Source of the DNA: Cordia subcordata
Lineage: Eukaryota > Streptophyta > Magnoliopsida > Boraginales > Cordiaceae
Assembly (NCBI GenBank): GCA_028554755.1
Contig: JAPTOF010000021.1
Coordinates: forward strand, 6,921,001-6,985,000
Direction of reading: 5' to 3'
Length of the DNA stretch: 64,000 nucleotides
Part shown: in pieces, positions 9,010 through 20,230 of the stretch
How positions within the stretch are numbered: the first letter of the stretch is position 1
Layout: each line of letters opens with the position of its first letter
Notes under the pieces: generated by a model
The model's database searches: none
Seen by the model: the letters and a program-made list of their open reading frames with translations, nothing else
What the model was told of the DNA's origin: nothing
Translations under genes and position numbers: made by a program

Positions 9010-12000
9010 TTACGGAGAAGGTGAGTAATATTTGTACTTCGGGCCTTCCGCCCAAGATGAGTGACCCCAAAGCCTTCACCATTCCTTATAGGATTCGTGA
9101 GACCCAGATTGATCACACCTTGTTAGATTTAGGATCTAGTGTGAATCTCATTCCCTACTCTGTCTATTTGTAGCTAGGTCTAGCTGAGTTGTCTTCTACA
9201 CATGTTACTCTTTAGCTAGCTGACAGGTCTGAACGTAGACCTAGGGGTGTGATAGAGGACGTTATGGTCCAAGTAGATGAGTTTGTGTACCCTGTTGACT
9301 TCATAGTGTTAGATATGGATTCGGGACATGACTCTAAACATTTTACACCCATTCTTCTAGGTCGCCCCTTCCTTGCCACCGCAGATGCCATTATCCATTG
9401 TAGGTCAGGGGTATTGGAGATAAAATTTAAGAATTTGAGATCCACTATGAAGGTTGCAGAGGCGGTGAATAGGGCTAGTATAGGAGGAAAGGATGGAGAA
9501 GAGTGTTTTAGGGTGGATGTGATTGATTCTTGCGTTGAGGATCTTATAGAGAAGACTATGACTTATGGAGAAGAATTGAGGAAATTTGAGGAATTGATGT
9601 CTAGTTTTGATTTGGAGACCTTAGAGAGGAAATGTGTAGCTTCTACTTCCTTGATTGAGAGCCATTTGACTAATAAGTCACTTGAGGTTAATCCTTCTAG
9701 TCTCATTTCTAGTGATGTCCCCATTGATAATGTTGAGGTTAAGTCCCCCTTAGCTAAGCCTAGCCCTTCTTTAGAGCTCAAACCGCTTCCCAATCATTTG
9801 AAATATGCATTCCTAGGCTCTAGTGAGACCCTTCCGGTCATCATAGCTTCCGATTTTTCTAGTGAGCATGAAGAGCATCTCTTAGAGATCCTTAGGAAAC
9901 ATAGGAAGGCTATAGGTTGGAAAATTGATGATTTGAGAGGTATAGGCCCTTCGGTTTGCATGCATCATATTCACCTTGAGGATGGAGCCATTCCTTCTAG
10001 GGAAATGCAAAGGAGGCTAAACCCACACATGAGCGAAGTAGTTAAGAAAGAGATCATTAAGCTTTTAGATGCAGGCATTATTTATTCGATCTCCGATAGT
10101 GAGTAGGTTAGCCCGATCCAAGTTGTCCCTAAGAAGTCCGGGATCACGGTTGTTGAGAATAAGAGAGGAGAACTTATCCCTACACGTACTCCCACGGGAT
10201 GGAGAGTTTGTATTGACTATAGGAAGCTCAACTCCAAAACTAGGAAGGATCATTTCCCATTGCCTTTTCTTGACCAGATCTTAGATAGAGTAGCTAGGCA
10301 TAGCAACTATTGTTTTCTAGATGGCTATTGGGGTTATAACTAGATCCCTGTGTTTCCCGAGAACCAGTAGAAGACCACCTTTACTTGTCCCTATGGCACT
10401 TTTGCTTATAGGAGAATGCCCTTCGGTCTTTGTAATGCCCCAGCAACTTTTCAGAGATGTATGATGGCCATTTTTAGTGACATGATTGAGAGGTATTTAG
10501 AGATTTTCATGGATGATTTCTCAATTTTTAGAGATAGCTTTGATGAGTGCTTGAGTCATCTCTCTTTAGTCTTAGACCGATGTGTAAAGAAGAATCTAGT
10601 GTTAAGTTGGGAGAAATCCCACTTCATGGTGCAACAAGGGATAGTGTTGGGTCATGTTGTATCATCTAGTGGAATTCAAGTTGACCCAACTAAGGTAGAA
10701 TTAATTGAAAAGTTGGCTGTCCCTAAGTGTGTCAAGGATGTTAGATCTTTTCTAGGGCATGCAGGATTTTACCATAGATTCATTAAGGATTTTAGTCACA
10801 TTGCACGCCCCTTGTCTAGGCTCCTAGCACAAGATGTCCCTTTTGACTTTGATGATGAATGTGTTAGAGTTTTCAATAGGCTTAAATCCTTCTTGTCTAC
10901 ATCCCCATTTGAGGTTATGTGTGATGCATCCGATTATGCAATTGGAGTTGTTTTAGGTCAAAGGAAGGATAAATCCGATTATGCAATTGGAGTTGTTTTA
11001 GGTCAAAGGAAGGATAAGTTGCCTCATGTTGTGTACTATGCTAGCAAGACTCTTGATGAAGCACAAAAGAATTATACCACTACAGAAAAAGAGCTTCTAG
11101 CAATAGTTTTCTCCCTTGACAAGTGTAGGTCATACATCCTAGGGTCCAAAGTGATTGTCTACACCGATCATGCGGCATTGAAGTATTTGTTGTCTAAGAA
11201 AGAATCTAAACCCCGCTTGATTAGGTGGTTGCTTCTCCTTCAAGAGTTTGAAATAGAAATCCGGGATAAGAAGGGTAGAGAAAATTTAGTTGCGGATCAT
11301 CTTTCCCGTCTTGTTAGCGAGTCTTCTAGTGATCCATCTCCTTTTCATGATTCATTCCCCGATGAGCAATTATTTGTCGTCTCTCATCACGCACCTTGGT
11401 TTGCTCATATTGTCAATTATCTTGCCACAGGGCGTTTTCCTTCCCATTGGGAGAAAAGAGAAAAAGATAGGTTTCTCGCACAAGTTAGGCATTTCTTTCG
11501 GGAGGATCCCTATCTTTTCAAAGTGTGTGCAGATCAAATGATTCATCGGTGTGTGCATGAGGACGAGTTTGAGAATGTTTTGAGTATGTGTCATGATGAG
11601 GGGTGTGGAGGTCATTTTAATGGGAAGAAGACTACCGCAAAGGTCTTGCAAAGTGGACTGTTTTGGCCTTCTCTCTTTAAGGATGCCCAAGAATATTGCA
11701 AGAAGTGTTTTAGATGTCAACAATTCGGGTCCATCTCTAGGAGAAACATGATGCCTTTATCCCCTATTCTTCCTTGTAAGTTGTTTGATATTTGGGGTAT
11801 AGACTTCATGGGTCCATTTGCACCTTCCTTTGGGTATCAATACATTTTAGTGGCCATTGATTATGTGTCCAAATAAGTTGAGGCTATTCCTTCATGCACT
11901 AATGACCATGGGGTAGTGGTTAAGTTTATTAAAGAAAACATTTTCTCTAGATTTGGAGTCCCTAAGGTCTTAATTAATGATGGGGGTTTGCATTTTCGCC

Positions 12001-12689
12001 ATAGGACTTTAGAGGCCTTGTTGAAAAGATATTCGGTCACCTACAAGGTGGCCACTCCTTATCACCTGCAAACTAATGGACAAGTAGAGGTGTCCAATAG
12101 AGAGATCAAGCACATTTTAGAGAAAACGATTAGGCCCGATAGAAGAGATTAGTCTATTAGACTAAATAATGCTTTGTGGGCCTACCGTACCGCCTTTAAG
12201 ACTCCCATTGGTATGTCTCTGTATAGATTGGTTTATGGTAAAGCTTGTCACTTGCCGGTAAAACTAGAGCATAGAGCTTATTGGGCAATCAAAGCCCTAA
12301 ATTTTGACTTGGCAAGAGCGGGTGAGAAAAAGAAGCTAGACCTAGCGGAATTGGAAAAGCTTAGATTCGAGGCGTATGAGAACGCTAAACTTTATAAGGA
12401 TAGGATGAAGAGAATTCATGATAAACACATTACTAAGAAATCATTCTCTCCTTTTGATAAAGTTTGGTTGTTTAACTCACGATTGAAACTCTTTCCAGGT
12501 AAGCTTAAGACAAGATGGGATGGTCCATATGAGGTGATGGTTGCCTATCCTTCCAGAGCAGTCAAGATTAAAGACTTGCGGGATGACCGAGAGTTGACAG
12601 TGAATAGGCAACGCCTGAAGCATGCATATGATCCGAGCATGGCTCGTGTAGAGGTTTTAATGCTTCAGGATCCCATCTATGGAAGTTGA
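9010..12689 (+). pseudogene. Athila pol (PR-RT-RH-IN) of element C, broken by stops
   Basis: Domains in order: protease with DLGSSVNLIP near 9128-9158; the PR-RT linker (9249-10106); RT with [11 protein letters not shown] near 10202, [13 protein letters not shown] [16 protein letters not shown] near 10411, and FMDD at about 10507; RNase H with CDASDYA and TTEKELLA; integrase with a [10 protein letters not shown]...CKKCFRC zinc region, DFMGPF, and a terminal [16 protein letters not shown] segment. It would encode replication and integration enzymes. In-frame stops stand where family members have Trp or Gln: near 10104, 10341, 10368, 11874 and 12150. A 45-bp tandem duplication disturbs RNase H. 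Confidence 0.9.
10929..11018 (+). repeat. 45-bp tandem duplication within RNase H of element C
   Basis: Units 10929-10973 and 10974-11018 are identical except for the last base. Each encodes [15 protein letters not shown], so the frame is kept. Just upstream, about 11-12 residues found in element E (the [13 protein letters not shown] segment) are missing, so the RNase H active-site region is both shortened and duplicated. Confidence 0.95.
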
Positions 12690-12700
12690 AGATGAGTTAG

Positions 12701-12755
12701 TGTTTGCCTGGCTGACGGCATGGTGGTTAGCGCTACTAGGCGGCAGCCTAGGTTC
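12701..12755 (+). other. Conserved post-pol block, copy in element C
   Basis: Follows the pol stop by about 12 bases and reads GGCTGACGGCA, GTTAGCGCTACTAGG and CGGCAGCCTAGG. It has the same order as the A, D and E copies with substitutions in every part. Confidence 0.6.
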
Positions 12756-14057
12756 AATTTTGCAATTTTGCATTTGTTTCACTTTCTTTTCTTTTTATTT
12801 TCTTTCTTTTATCTTTCTTGCACCTAAACCAAAGTGTTGAATCCCAATCCTTTGTCCCATAAGATACACCATTGCTCATTATTGCACATGCCAATGAAAG
12901 TATGCATAGGCAATGCTACTAATTTTGTTTTCTTTGTGAGTGTTTATGAATTGTGAGTCACAGGATTAGTAGTATGGTGATTTATCATTGGCATGGAAAG
13001 CTTTGAAGAAAGTGCAAGGTTGTATCTATCCTTTCTCCACTTGTTCCCCATGTTTACACCCTATCCCCACCACCCTTATTTGTTTGGAAATACGATTTGC
13101 TTATTTTTGAGTTTTGATCTTTTTGCTTGAGGACAAGCAAAGTTTAGGTTTGGGGGTGTGGGAGTTTGCTTTTCTTATCATATATCTTGTTTAGGGTAGA
13201 TCGCATTATGTGTTTAAAAATGGTGAAAATTTTTCAATTTTGATACATATTGAGTCATTTGTTTCTTTGTTGATCATTGTGTTGGCTTTTGTGATTGACT
13301 CTATTGATTTATGAAAATGAGAGGCATTGTGGGGAAATGAATAGAGTGGTTTGAAAACTAAGTCTTGAAGGGGATGCCCTTCAAAGTTGTAGAGAGTGAG
13401 AACCTTGAAACAATAACCCTGTAGCCACCCCATAGCTTGGTAGGAAAGAGTATTGGAAAAGGGTTATTGATGTAAGCGCCCCTTCCTTGATTGGTTCTTG
13501 TTGATGTGCCTAAGCCTTTCTTTTTCTTTCTTTTTGTAAATACAATACAAAGCATGAAAAATCCAAAAAACAAATGAATGAAAAAGGCAAAAAGGTGCAA
13601 ATATATATATAAAAAAATGAAGTGAAAAAAAAGGAAAAGCCAAAGGCACCAAATGGTTAGTGAATAAGCGCATAAGTGACACAATGTCAACTTAGCACAA
13701 GTTATCATCTTTGTAGATACGTGAATAGGACTTTTTATAAGCCATTGTGTTTGTATATTCTCTCTTCTTGTCTTTGAGGCTTGGTGCATGTTGGGGAGGC
13801 CATGTTAGTTGAGGGAGCACAAAATATCAACATCTCGAGTGCGTGAGTTAGAATCTTAGTCTTGTGGTGGATTGGCTACTCAGGAAATTCCTACGAGGAA
13901 TGAGACCCCTTATGAGTAGAGGGAAGATCCAAAGAGATTTAGGGATCTCTCCACAATAGGAATGCCCCCTTTATGTTTCTTAGACTAACTTTGATAGAGA
14001 GTCAATCCTTTAGGCAATCCATTGTATCGGCTTTAGAGATAAAATTTAAGATTAGGT
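12756..14057 (+). other. Non-coding 3' tail of element C
   Basis: No gene. It is collinear with the A tail. It contains T/C tracts (12780-12830, 13510-13540), the upstream polypurine module (13123-13160), an A-rich stretch near 13550-13640 and the shared block at 13801-13930. Short frames on the minus strand (13206-13789) are not conserved in A. Confidence 0.7.
13123..13160 (+). other. Upstream copy of hairpin plus polypurine module, element C
   Basis: TTGCTTGAGGACAAGCAA at 13123-13140 is followed by AGTTTAGGTTTGGGGGTGTG. The same 18-base hairpin recurs exactly at 14058-14075 before the LTR. The copy lies about 935 bases upstream, matching the spacing in element A. Confidence 0.7.
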
Positions 14058-14094
14058 TTGCTTGAGGACAAGCAAGGAAAAGGTTTGGGGGTGT
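14058..14094 (+). promoter_or_regulatory. 3' polypurine tract with hairpin, element C
   Basis: The hairpin TTGCTTGAGGACAAGCAA is followed by GGAAAAGGTTTGGGGGTGT and the LTR start. This is the expected plus-strand primer. Confidence 0.85.
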
Positions 14095-15994
14095 TGATGT
14101 GTTGTGATTTTATGTGTGTTTGCATTGTCATTTACCTATATTTTAGAGGTGTTAAGTGCTCATAATGATGCATTAGTGTAGTGCTTTTGATAAGAATAGG
14201 CTTAAGCGTAAACAAATGTACATATCGAGTTTAAGAGACAAATTGCTACACTAATTGCTTGTTTTCAATGATTTAGGTGAACTTTGGGTTAAGATCGAGA
14301 TTGGATGATGAAAGGTGATGAAGATGAGAAATGCACGGGTCTAAGAGAGAAGACCGGAGGTTGAAAAGACAAAGAATAGAGGAAGAAAGTCAGCCGGATG
14401 ACCAAGGAAAAAAAGCCGGTCGACCTTCTAGGTCGACCGACCACTCCAGAGAGATGCCAAAAATAGCCAGACGACCACCCCTCCATAGCCGGTCGACCTG
14501 TCGACCGGCTAGGTCGACCGGCTAGTCCAGAGAGCATCATTAAAAAGCCGATCGAGCTAGGTCCAGAGGCGGTCGATCGGCAATATGTTGAGAACATATA
14601 AATAAGGCCCGATTCTGCACAAAAAGGAGGGGACTTTTGGAAGAATAACACACACTTCACACCTAAAATTCTCACACACTTAATCCTAAATTCCACCCAC
14701 CTCACACACACTTTTCACACATTTCTCACTAAGAACCAAGCTTGATTTGAAGGGTTCAAACATTTTGGAATCAAGTTTGCTTAAAAGCTTTGTACAAGAT
14801 TAGCTAGGATGAAAGGGAAGTTTCATTATCTCTCTTTCATTCTATTTCCTATTACGATTGAGTAGACTTGTGTAGGGTGATTTAACTTATGTAATGGGTT
14901 AACTATATACTCTTATGATATGGGATATGATGGCTAAATATATATACATGTTTCGAATTTTCTTGTTCAAATGGGTATTTTCTCATTCATGTCTAAATGT
15001 TTGATAAAATGCCTAGATGAGTAACATGTGTATAAATTGAAGTTTGTTTGTTACTAAACACATCTAATCCATGTTATAATCATGTCTATGTATTTATATG
15101 TGGATGCTATGAAGTGGGTAATGCTTTTATTCATGTCTATATGTATATTTGCATGCCTAGTAATGAGCATAACTTCAATAACGCATACGTGTTGGTTGTT
15201 AATTATTTCTAATGGTGTAAACTGAACATGACGATGTTTGGTAGTTGAATAAGTTCCATTATTCACAAGCACCTTGGCCTTGAACATGTATGAACGCACT
15301 AGCAAGTCATATCCTGTTGTAGTGACCTTAAAATGATGAAGTGTAATTTATGGCTAGTCTAGACCGAGTCTCCTTTGGCTTTAAATCCAGCCAGTAGGTT
15401 TCCGGATAGCTTTAGTCGACCTTAGCAACACTAGGTCTTGGCTTTAGATCTAGCCAAAGTTTTAGGTACTAAGATAGGTTCATTCTAAGTCACCTAGGAA
15501 GTTAGTTAGTCACTCTTGAGGCCCTAGGTCATAAGGACCACACCGTAGCTCTAGGAGGTGCCGCCTAGGGACAGACCCGTACCGAGTCCTAGGGAGAAAT
15601 TAGGACACTAACTAGCAACCTAGTTAAGAGCACTCATGATAGTTAGCCATCATCCCTTAATCCCATAGCATTTGAGTATAGAATTACCCATTCATAAGTC
15701 GAAGTCACCCTAACCCCTTCTCAATTGTTAGTTCCCTCTTGACCAACTTATGCTCCCATTTTTCATATTCATAGTTTAGTTTTATTTCCTTTACCTAGAG
15801 CTCCCGATAATCCAAAACCCCAAAAATATGCCTAGTTTAGATCTTTCTTTTTGGCACTTTCTAGAACACCAAGCATAGAATTCTCCCACATTATTCACGC
15901 CTCCCTGTGGTTCGACACCCGCACTTGTATACACTATATTGCATGATCCGTACGCTTGCGGGTCTTTTAGAGCTTGCACTTGAAAGACGCAACA
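14095..15994 (+). repeat. 3' LTR of element C
   Basis: 1900 bases, TGATGTG...GCAACA, matching the 5' LTR throughout. TATAAATA is at 14597-14604 and the hairpins at 15375-15394 and 15438-15457; the first of these ends in a T-G wobble and the second has loop TTAGATCT. It is followed directly by the target duplication GTGGT. Confidence 0.95.
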
Positions 15995-17954
15995 GTGGTG
16001 ATAGCCTTAGTGTGGGCCTCTAAAGAGGATAAGTGGTAACGGTAGAGGAATAGGACTAGACTCTAGGGTTTACTTGTGGCTGAAAAGGTAGCTTCCTAGG
16101 GTCTCTAGTGCTTCACTAACTGGTCAACTGCCCTAACTGTGCCTTAATTCTAGCCATGTACTGCCTATTTTCTATTTATTCCTGTTGCTGGTTTTGAATG
16201 AACTGCATTATCTTCATCATGTCATTGCTAGGAGGCTGGCTACTAGAAGGAGTAGGTAAAGCCTGAGATTAAGAAGCACTAGTAAGACAAGACTGATAAA
16301 ATGGTAAAAACTTGGGGGTATTAAGGACAGGGTCACTGCTGGGGTAGAACTTGGGCATGTGAACTAGACTCGTGCTGACCTGGTCTCCAAGAAAATTTTA
16401 GCGTGTCCCTTTAACCCGGATTGTACGTGTTCGAGTATGGACTGTACTCATGGGAATAGTAACCTTGAGTAGCACATACTTGCTCCTTCATAAATTTGGG
16501 AAACTGGGGTGCTAAAGGGCAAGCTATGGTCTCATAAGACGACTAAGAACATAAATCATAATCTTCGACTACCAAAAGGGCGAAGCAAAAACCTATGGAA
16601 GTAGTCCTATGACCGTGAGAGGAAAGGGACAAAGAAATGGATTGATCTAACTTATTTGTTAAAGCCTCTACCTTAGCAGGTAAATCTAAAGAAACTCCCA
16701 CCTCACTAACACCTCTTTAATAGCTATTCAACTAGACCTATCCATGGCAAAGTTTTGAAAAGAATTTTCGGTCATCAACTCCATTTTCTCCCATGCCTCA
16801 GTCAGTCTCAAAGTATAGAAGCCACCACTGGAGGTGACATTGATCATTATCCTATTTTGTTCATTTAAACCTTGAAAGAAGTACCAGAGTAGGTCATGAC
16901 TACCATACCCGTGGTGAGAACACTATCTAAGATGGTCTTTGAACCTCTCCCAAGGGTCATGAAAAGATTTTAGATCATGCTGGGAGAAAATCATAATGGT
17001 GGGTCCTAAGGTTAGTCGTCTTGGCCATGGGATAGAATTTCTGAAAGAACTTAGATTGAAGCTCGGCCTATGAAGTAATGCAACCATTAGGTAAGAAATG
17101 CAACCAAGTCCTAGCCTTGTTTTTAAGAGAGAAAGGAAACAATCTTAGATGTTTGACATCTTAGGGGACATTAGGGAAATGAAAGGTGGAACTCATCTCA
17201 ACAAAATTAGTAATATCCTCTAGAGAACTCTTATTGCTTCTCCCATTGAAGGAAGGAAGCATGGCCAATGTATTATGCTTGATCTCGAAGTTTGTCTCCC
17301 TCAAACATAGAACTTGAATGGACAAATTAGGCTCAAAGGCTTCAGGGAGAAAGAATTGCCTGAGAGTAAGCTTCACATCTATGGATGGGTCCAATCTAAA
17401 AGGCTCTTGTCTAAGATAATCTTGGGCTTGATGTCTAAGGTAATCATGAGGTGAAATGGGATTTATTAGAAGCATGGGAGGATTAGGAGGATGATTGAGA
17501 TTGGCCATCTCCTCAAAAAGATTTCTTAAAGTCTAAAAATGCCTAGCAATCCTATTGAGTTCGAGATTAAGAGGAACTAGGGGATTTCCTACCAAGCATG
17601 CAAACACTATCCTAAATCTGGTCACTTCAAGCCCCCAAAAAGTTCAACAATCCTAAGACTATAGTAAATTAACCACAATCCTAGAAAGTATACTAAAAAC
17701 AAAACAAAAACAACTAATAAAGATAAAAAAGCTAACAAGCTAAATACAGAAAAATAAACTCAATAGCTCAAAAGAAAACAAAAACAAAGATAGATAAGCA
17801 AGTACCAAAGTGATATAATATAAATAAGAAGCAAGATAATCAAAAACTAAACGAACTATAAAGAAAAAATAAGGAAAAAAAATAAAGCAACTACCAAAAC
17901 ACACAAGTAAAGAATGCAAACCCACATACCTCCTTGGCAACAGCACCAAAAACT
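15995..17954 (-). pseudogene. Athila gag and leader of element B, reversed
   Basis: Reading the minus strand from 17954: a degenerate primer site, a T-rich leader, the gag start ATGGCCAATCTC at 17508, an open frame of 115 codons to 17161 with LRQFFLPEAFEPNLSIQVL, then recognisable capsid and Gln-rich gag text in broken frames down to 15995. It continues across element C at 4773-4558. A CCHC-like region and the word YNPGW-like text appear only in shifted frames. It is a dead gag older than element C. Confidence 0.8.
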
Positions 17955-18005
17955 TGATGTGCCCTTGAAGGTGCAAGCCCTAAAAGGTCGCGCAAGCATG
18001 TAGAC
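17955..18005 (-). repeat. Stub of the 5' LTR of element B
   Basis: 51 bases match the end of the solo LTR at 20231-20281 (TGATGTGCCCTTGAAGG on the plus strand) and then similarity stops. The rest of this LTR was deleted, so B cannot be dated from an LTR pair. Confidence 0.75.
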
Positions 18006-18509
18006 ACTACTACTGCTGTTTGGCATGAGACTTATCGACAACTTAGCTACATGTGATAGCCATACAAACTTAGTATGGTTATCAAATTGACTTTCCACAT
18101 GTGACACAAATTTGATCTTGCAAAGAATTAGATAAAATTATATTGTTCTTGTTCCAGCATGGATAACCTATAAAACAAATAGTCTAGGCACCAATGTGGT
18201 ATCGGCCAAAGAACATCTGAAGTCTAAGTCAGTATTTTCCTCTTGGGGAAGATTTAAAGATGGAGTTAAGTGTGTAGAATGAAGTTATCTTATTTGGAAG
18301 CAAGGGGCTCTATTTATAGTTTAGGGAGAAGGACATGTGTTGCCTTAATTGCTCGTAGAATTGGTCATTGGACGCATTGGGCTCATGTTTGAGACAAGCC
18401 CTGGAGGTGGTTAGTTGAACATGATCTAGGAAAGTTTCATCAGGGCACCCTCAATAGCGTGGATGGCGTTACTTGATCCCATATCAATCATCATAAAAAA
18501 GACGGAGAT
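18006..18509. other. Unrecognised sequence ending in a copia-type polypurine tract
   Basis: No gene or known repeat recognised in 18006-18490. The last bases, AAAAAAGACGGAGAT, look like the purine tract that precedes the 3' LTR of SIRE-type copia elements, so at least the right end is probably copia internal sequence. Confidence 0.4.
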
Positions 18510-20103
18510 TGTTAGAATTATATGGTTTGATATTAATGTTTTGATAACGAAAATAATGGATTGACCTTTATTCATAATGATTTTATTGACTATGATTTAT
18601 ATAGATCCTATTGATTATATTTGAGTGAGCTTTTGAATGAATAGCTATGCATTGAATTTATGAATCTTCTAATGGATTGATGATTCATAAATCGTCCTTT
18701 TAAGCTATGCTTTGTAAAGCTTGATTATATGGAAGCTTGTGAAAATTCGTGATCCTGAAGATGGAAGTTCATGCAAAGATCTTCAAGATAAGAGCAAAGG
18801 GGAGATATAAGGCCGAAGGCAAGAAGTCATAAGGGGTATGGGCTTGTTTCTTTTAATTCTTGCTCATATTGTGTATAACCGTGAATTTACAGTCTAAAGC
18901 TCATGCTTTTTACTCACCTTAATCATATTTCCAAAATTATTTTTTAGGATTTTGAATTCCTAAAACATGCATGTTAGAATCTTGAAATTGCATCTTAAAA
19001 TGTTTTGAGTAAATAATTGATTGCGACTTAATCTTGGAAAGGTTTTCGAAAAGCAAATCTTTGACTTTCCTTTCCCCTTTAAAATTGTTTTCACAGTGCT
19101 TGAAAGAATTTCATATTGCCAAAATCTCTCAGGTTGTTTTTAATCTTGCCATTCTAATTTTGAATCCCTATTGTTGCTTTCTTAATTGCTAAACATTTGT
19201 GCTTTCAAAGGGATTTCAAATAGGCCAAAATTTGAGTTTTTTGGCTAAATATCGGACCCTCTAGCCAAGCTCCCAACTTGAGTCAAATTCAATAGCTTTT
19301 GAACCGATACTTTCTGGACACTACCAGACTCCCTGGCTAAGCGATCGACCTAGACTGCCACGGTAGGCAGAATGTTAGAGGGACAAGCCGGACTCCCTAC
19401 CTAGTCGACCAGCCCCGCGCTGTAGTTTTAAATATTACCTGTTTAAAGCTAGATTTGGCAAGATTCTCACTCCACTCTTTCTAAAAATGATTTTCTCTCT
19501 ATCATGGATTTGCAACAGCTCTTTCTAACACTATTTAAACACCGTGTTAAAGCTTTTTACCACACACTTAAGCATTACAAATATTCTTGAGCTTTAGATT
19601 GTGTATTTTTTTGAGTTATGCAAGAGCTATATCTTTCATATCTATTGGCTAAGATTTTGAGCAAGATTTGTATTTCCTCATATCATTGTCAATTGTAGTT
19701 ACACTTCATAACTAGGATAGATTCTGGATTGTATTCTTAGCTGAAAAAGAGTGTGAAAATCCTTGGTGAGATGCTTTCGCTTGGGTTCTTTGAAGAGGGT
19801 GCTTCAAAGAGTTGTAACAATTTGGTTTGTACTCCATCAACATTTGAGGGAATATCTACAATGAAGGAGGTTAAAGTCCTAAAAGGAGAATCCTTAAGCA
19901 GTGGACGTAGGCTTGGCAAATCACCTAAAAATTTGGTGCACTCTATTCTTTCTCTTCCTATCTCTATTATTTCATATTGCTTGCAACTTGTTTGATAAAT
20001 TGTTTGTATGGAATTCATTTGCTCTCTTGATTTTGAAATTGGCATTGAATTGTTTTAATTTTCGCGAAAGTAGTATAATCTTAATTTAGCCCACACTTAA
20101 GAT
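18510..20103 (+). repeat. SIRE-like Ty1/copia LTR
   Basis: It starts TGTTAGAATTATATGG after a purine tract. A related start lies at 62205 and the two can be followed by eye for about 300 bases. The far half holds GTGGACGTAGGCTTGGCAAATCACC, here split as GTGGACGTAGG and CTTGGCAAATC, a word typical of SIRE LTR ends. Two blocks at 19320-19430 contain CGATCGACC and GTCGACCAG words with CGGACTCCC spacers, similar in style to the Athila-like palindrome cluster. The right end is set where reversed copia integrase begins; it is approximate. Confidence 0.6.
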
Positions 20104-20230
20104 TATTTGCCTCGTAACACATTAGGATAGCCAATGAAATAACATATCTCTAATTTTAGTTCCAACTTCTTAGCATCACTATTTAATAAATAATTGGACA
20201 TCCCCAAATGTAGAGGTGCCTTAAACTAGG
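20104..20230 (-). pseudogene. Copia integrase C-terminal fragment, left part
   Basis: On the minus strand this reads PSLRHLYIWGCP, then after a frame change KKLELKLEICYFIGYPNVLRGK, the end of the copia integrase core and the GYP motif before RT. It continues from 22106-22240 on the other side of the solo LTR. Confidence 0.75.
20226..20230. repeat. Target-site duplication CTAGG of the solo LTR
   Basis: CTAGG before the LTR is repeated exactly at 22106-22110. Removing the LTR and one copy restores the order of the copia integrase fragment. Confidence 0.85.

Larger units (their letters stand above)
4774..15994 (+). mobile_element. Athila-type Ty3/gypsy retrotransposon C, structurally complete
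   Basis: An 11,221-bp element with two LTRs, tRNA-Asp-type primer site, gag, protease, RT, RNase H and integrase in that order, a post-pol tail, a polypurine tract and a perfect target duplication. The domain order (integrase last) places it in Ty3/gypsy, and the gag, PR motif DLGSS and RT text follow the Athila pattern. Coding parts carry several stops, so it cannot make its own proteins. By eye about 7 of 270 LTR positions differ (5461-5730 against 14782-15050), mostly transitions, so it is fairly young. Confidence 0.95.

Noticed and set aside
19737..20089. Three overlapping frames in the SIRE-like LTR, up to 102 codons
   Set aside because: They lie within LTR sequence carrying typical LTR-end words; no domain and no support from the related LTR at 62205.
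20115..20119. TAACA as the right end of the SIRE-like LTR
   Set aside because: It would pair with the TGTTAG start, but the surrounding bases read as copia integrase (GYPNVLRGK) on the minus strand, so the LTR probably ends near 20103.
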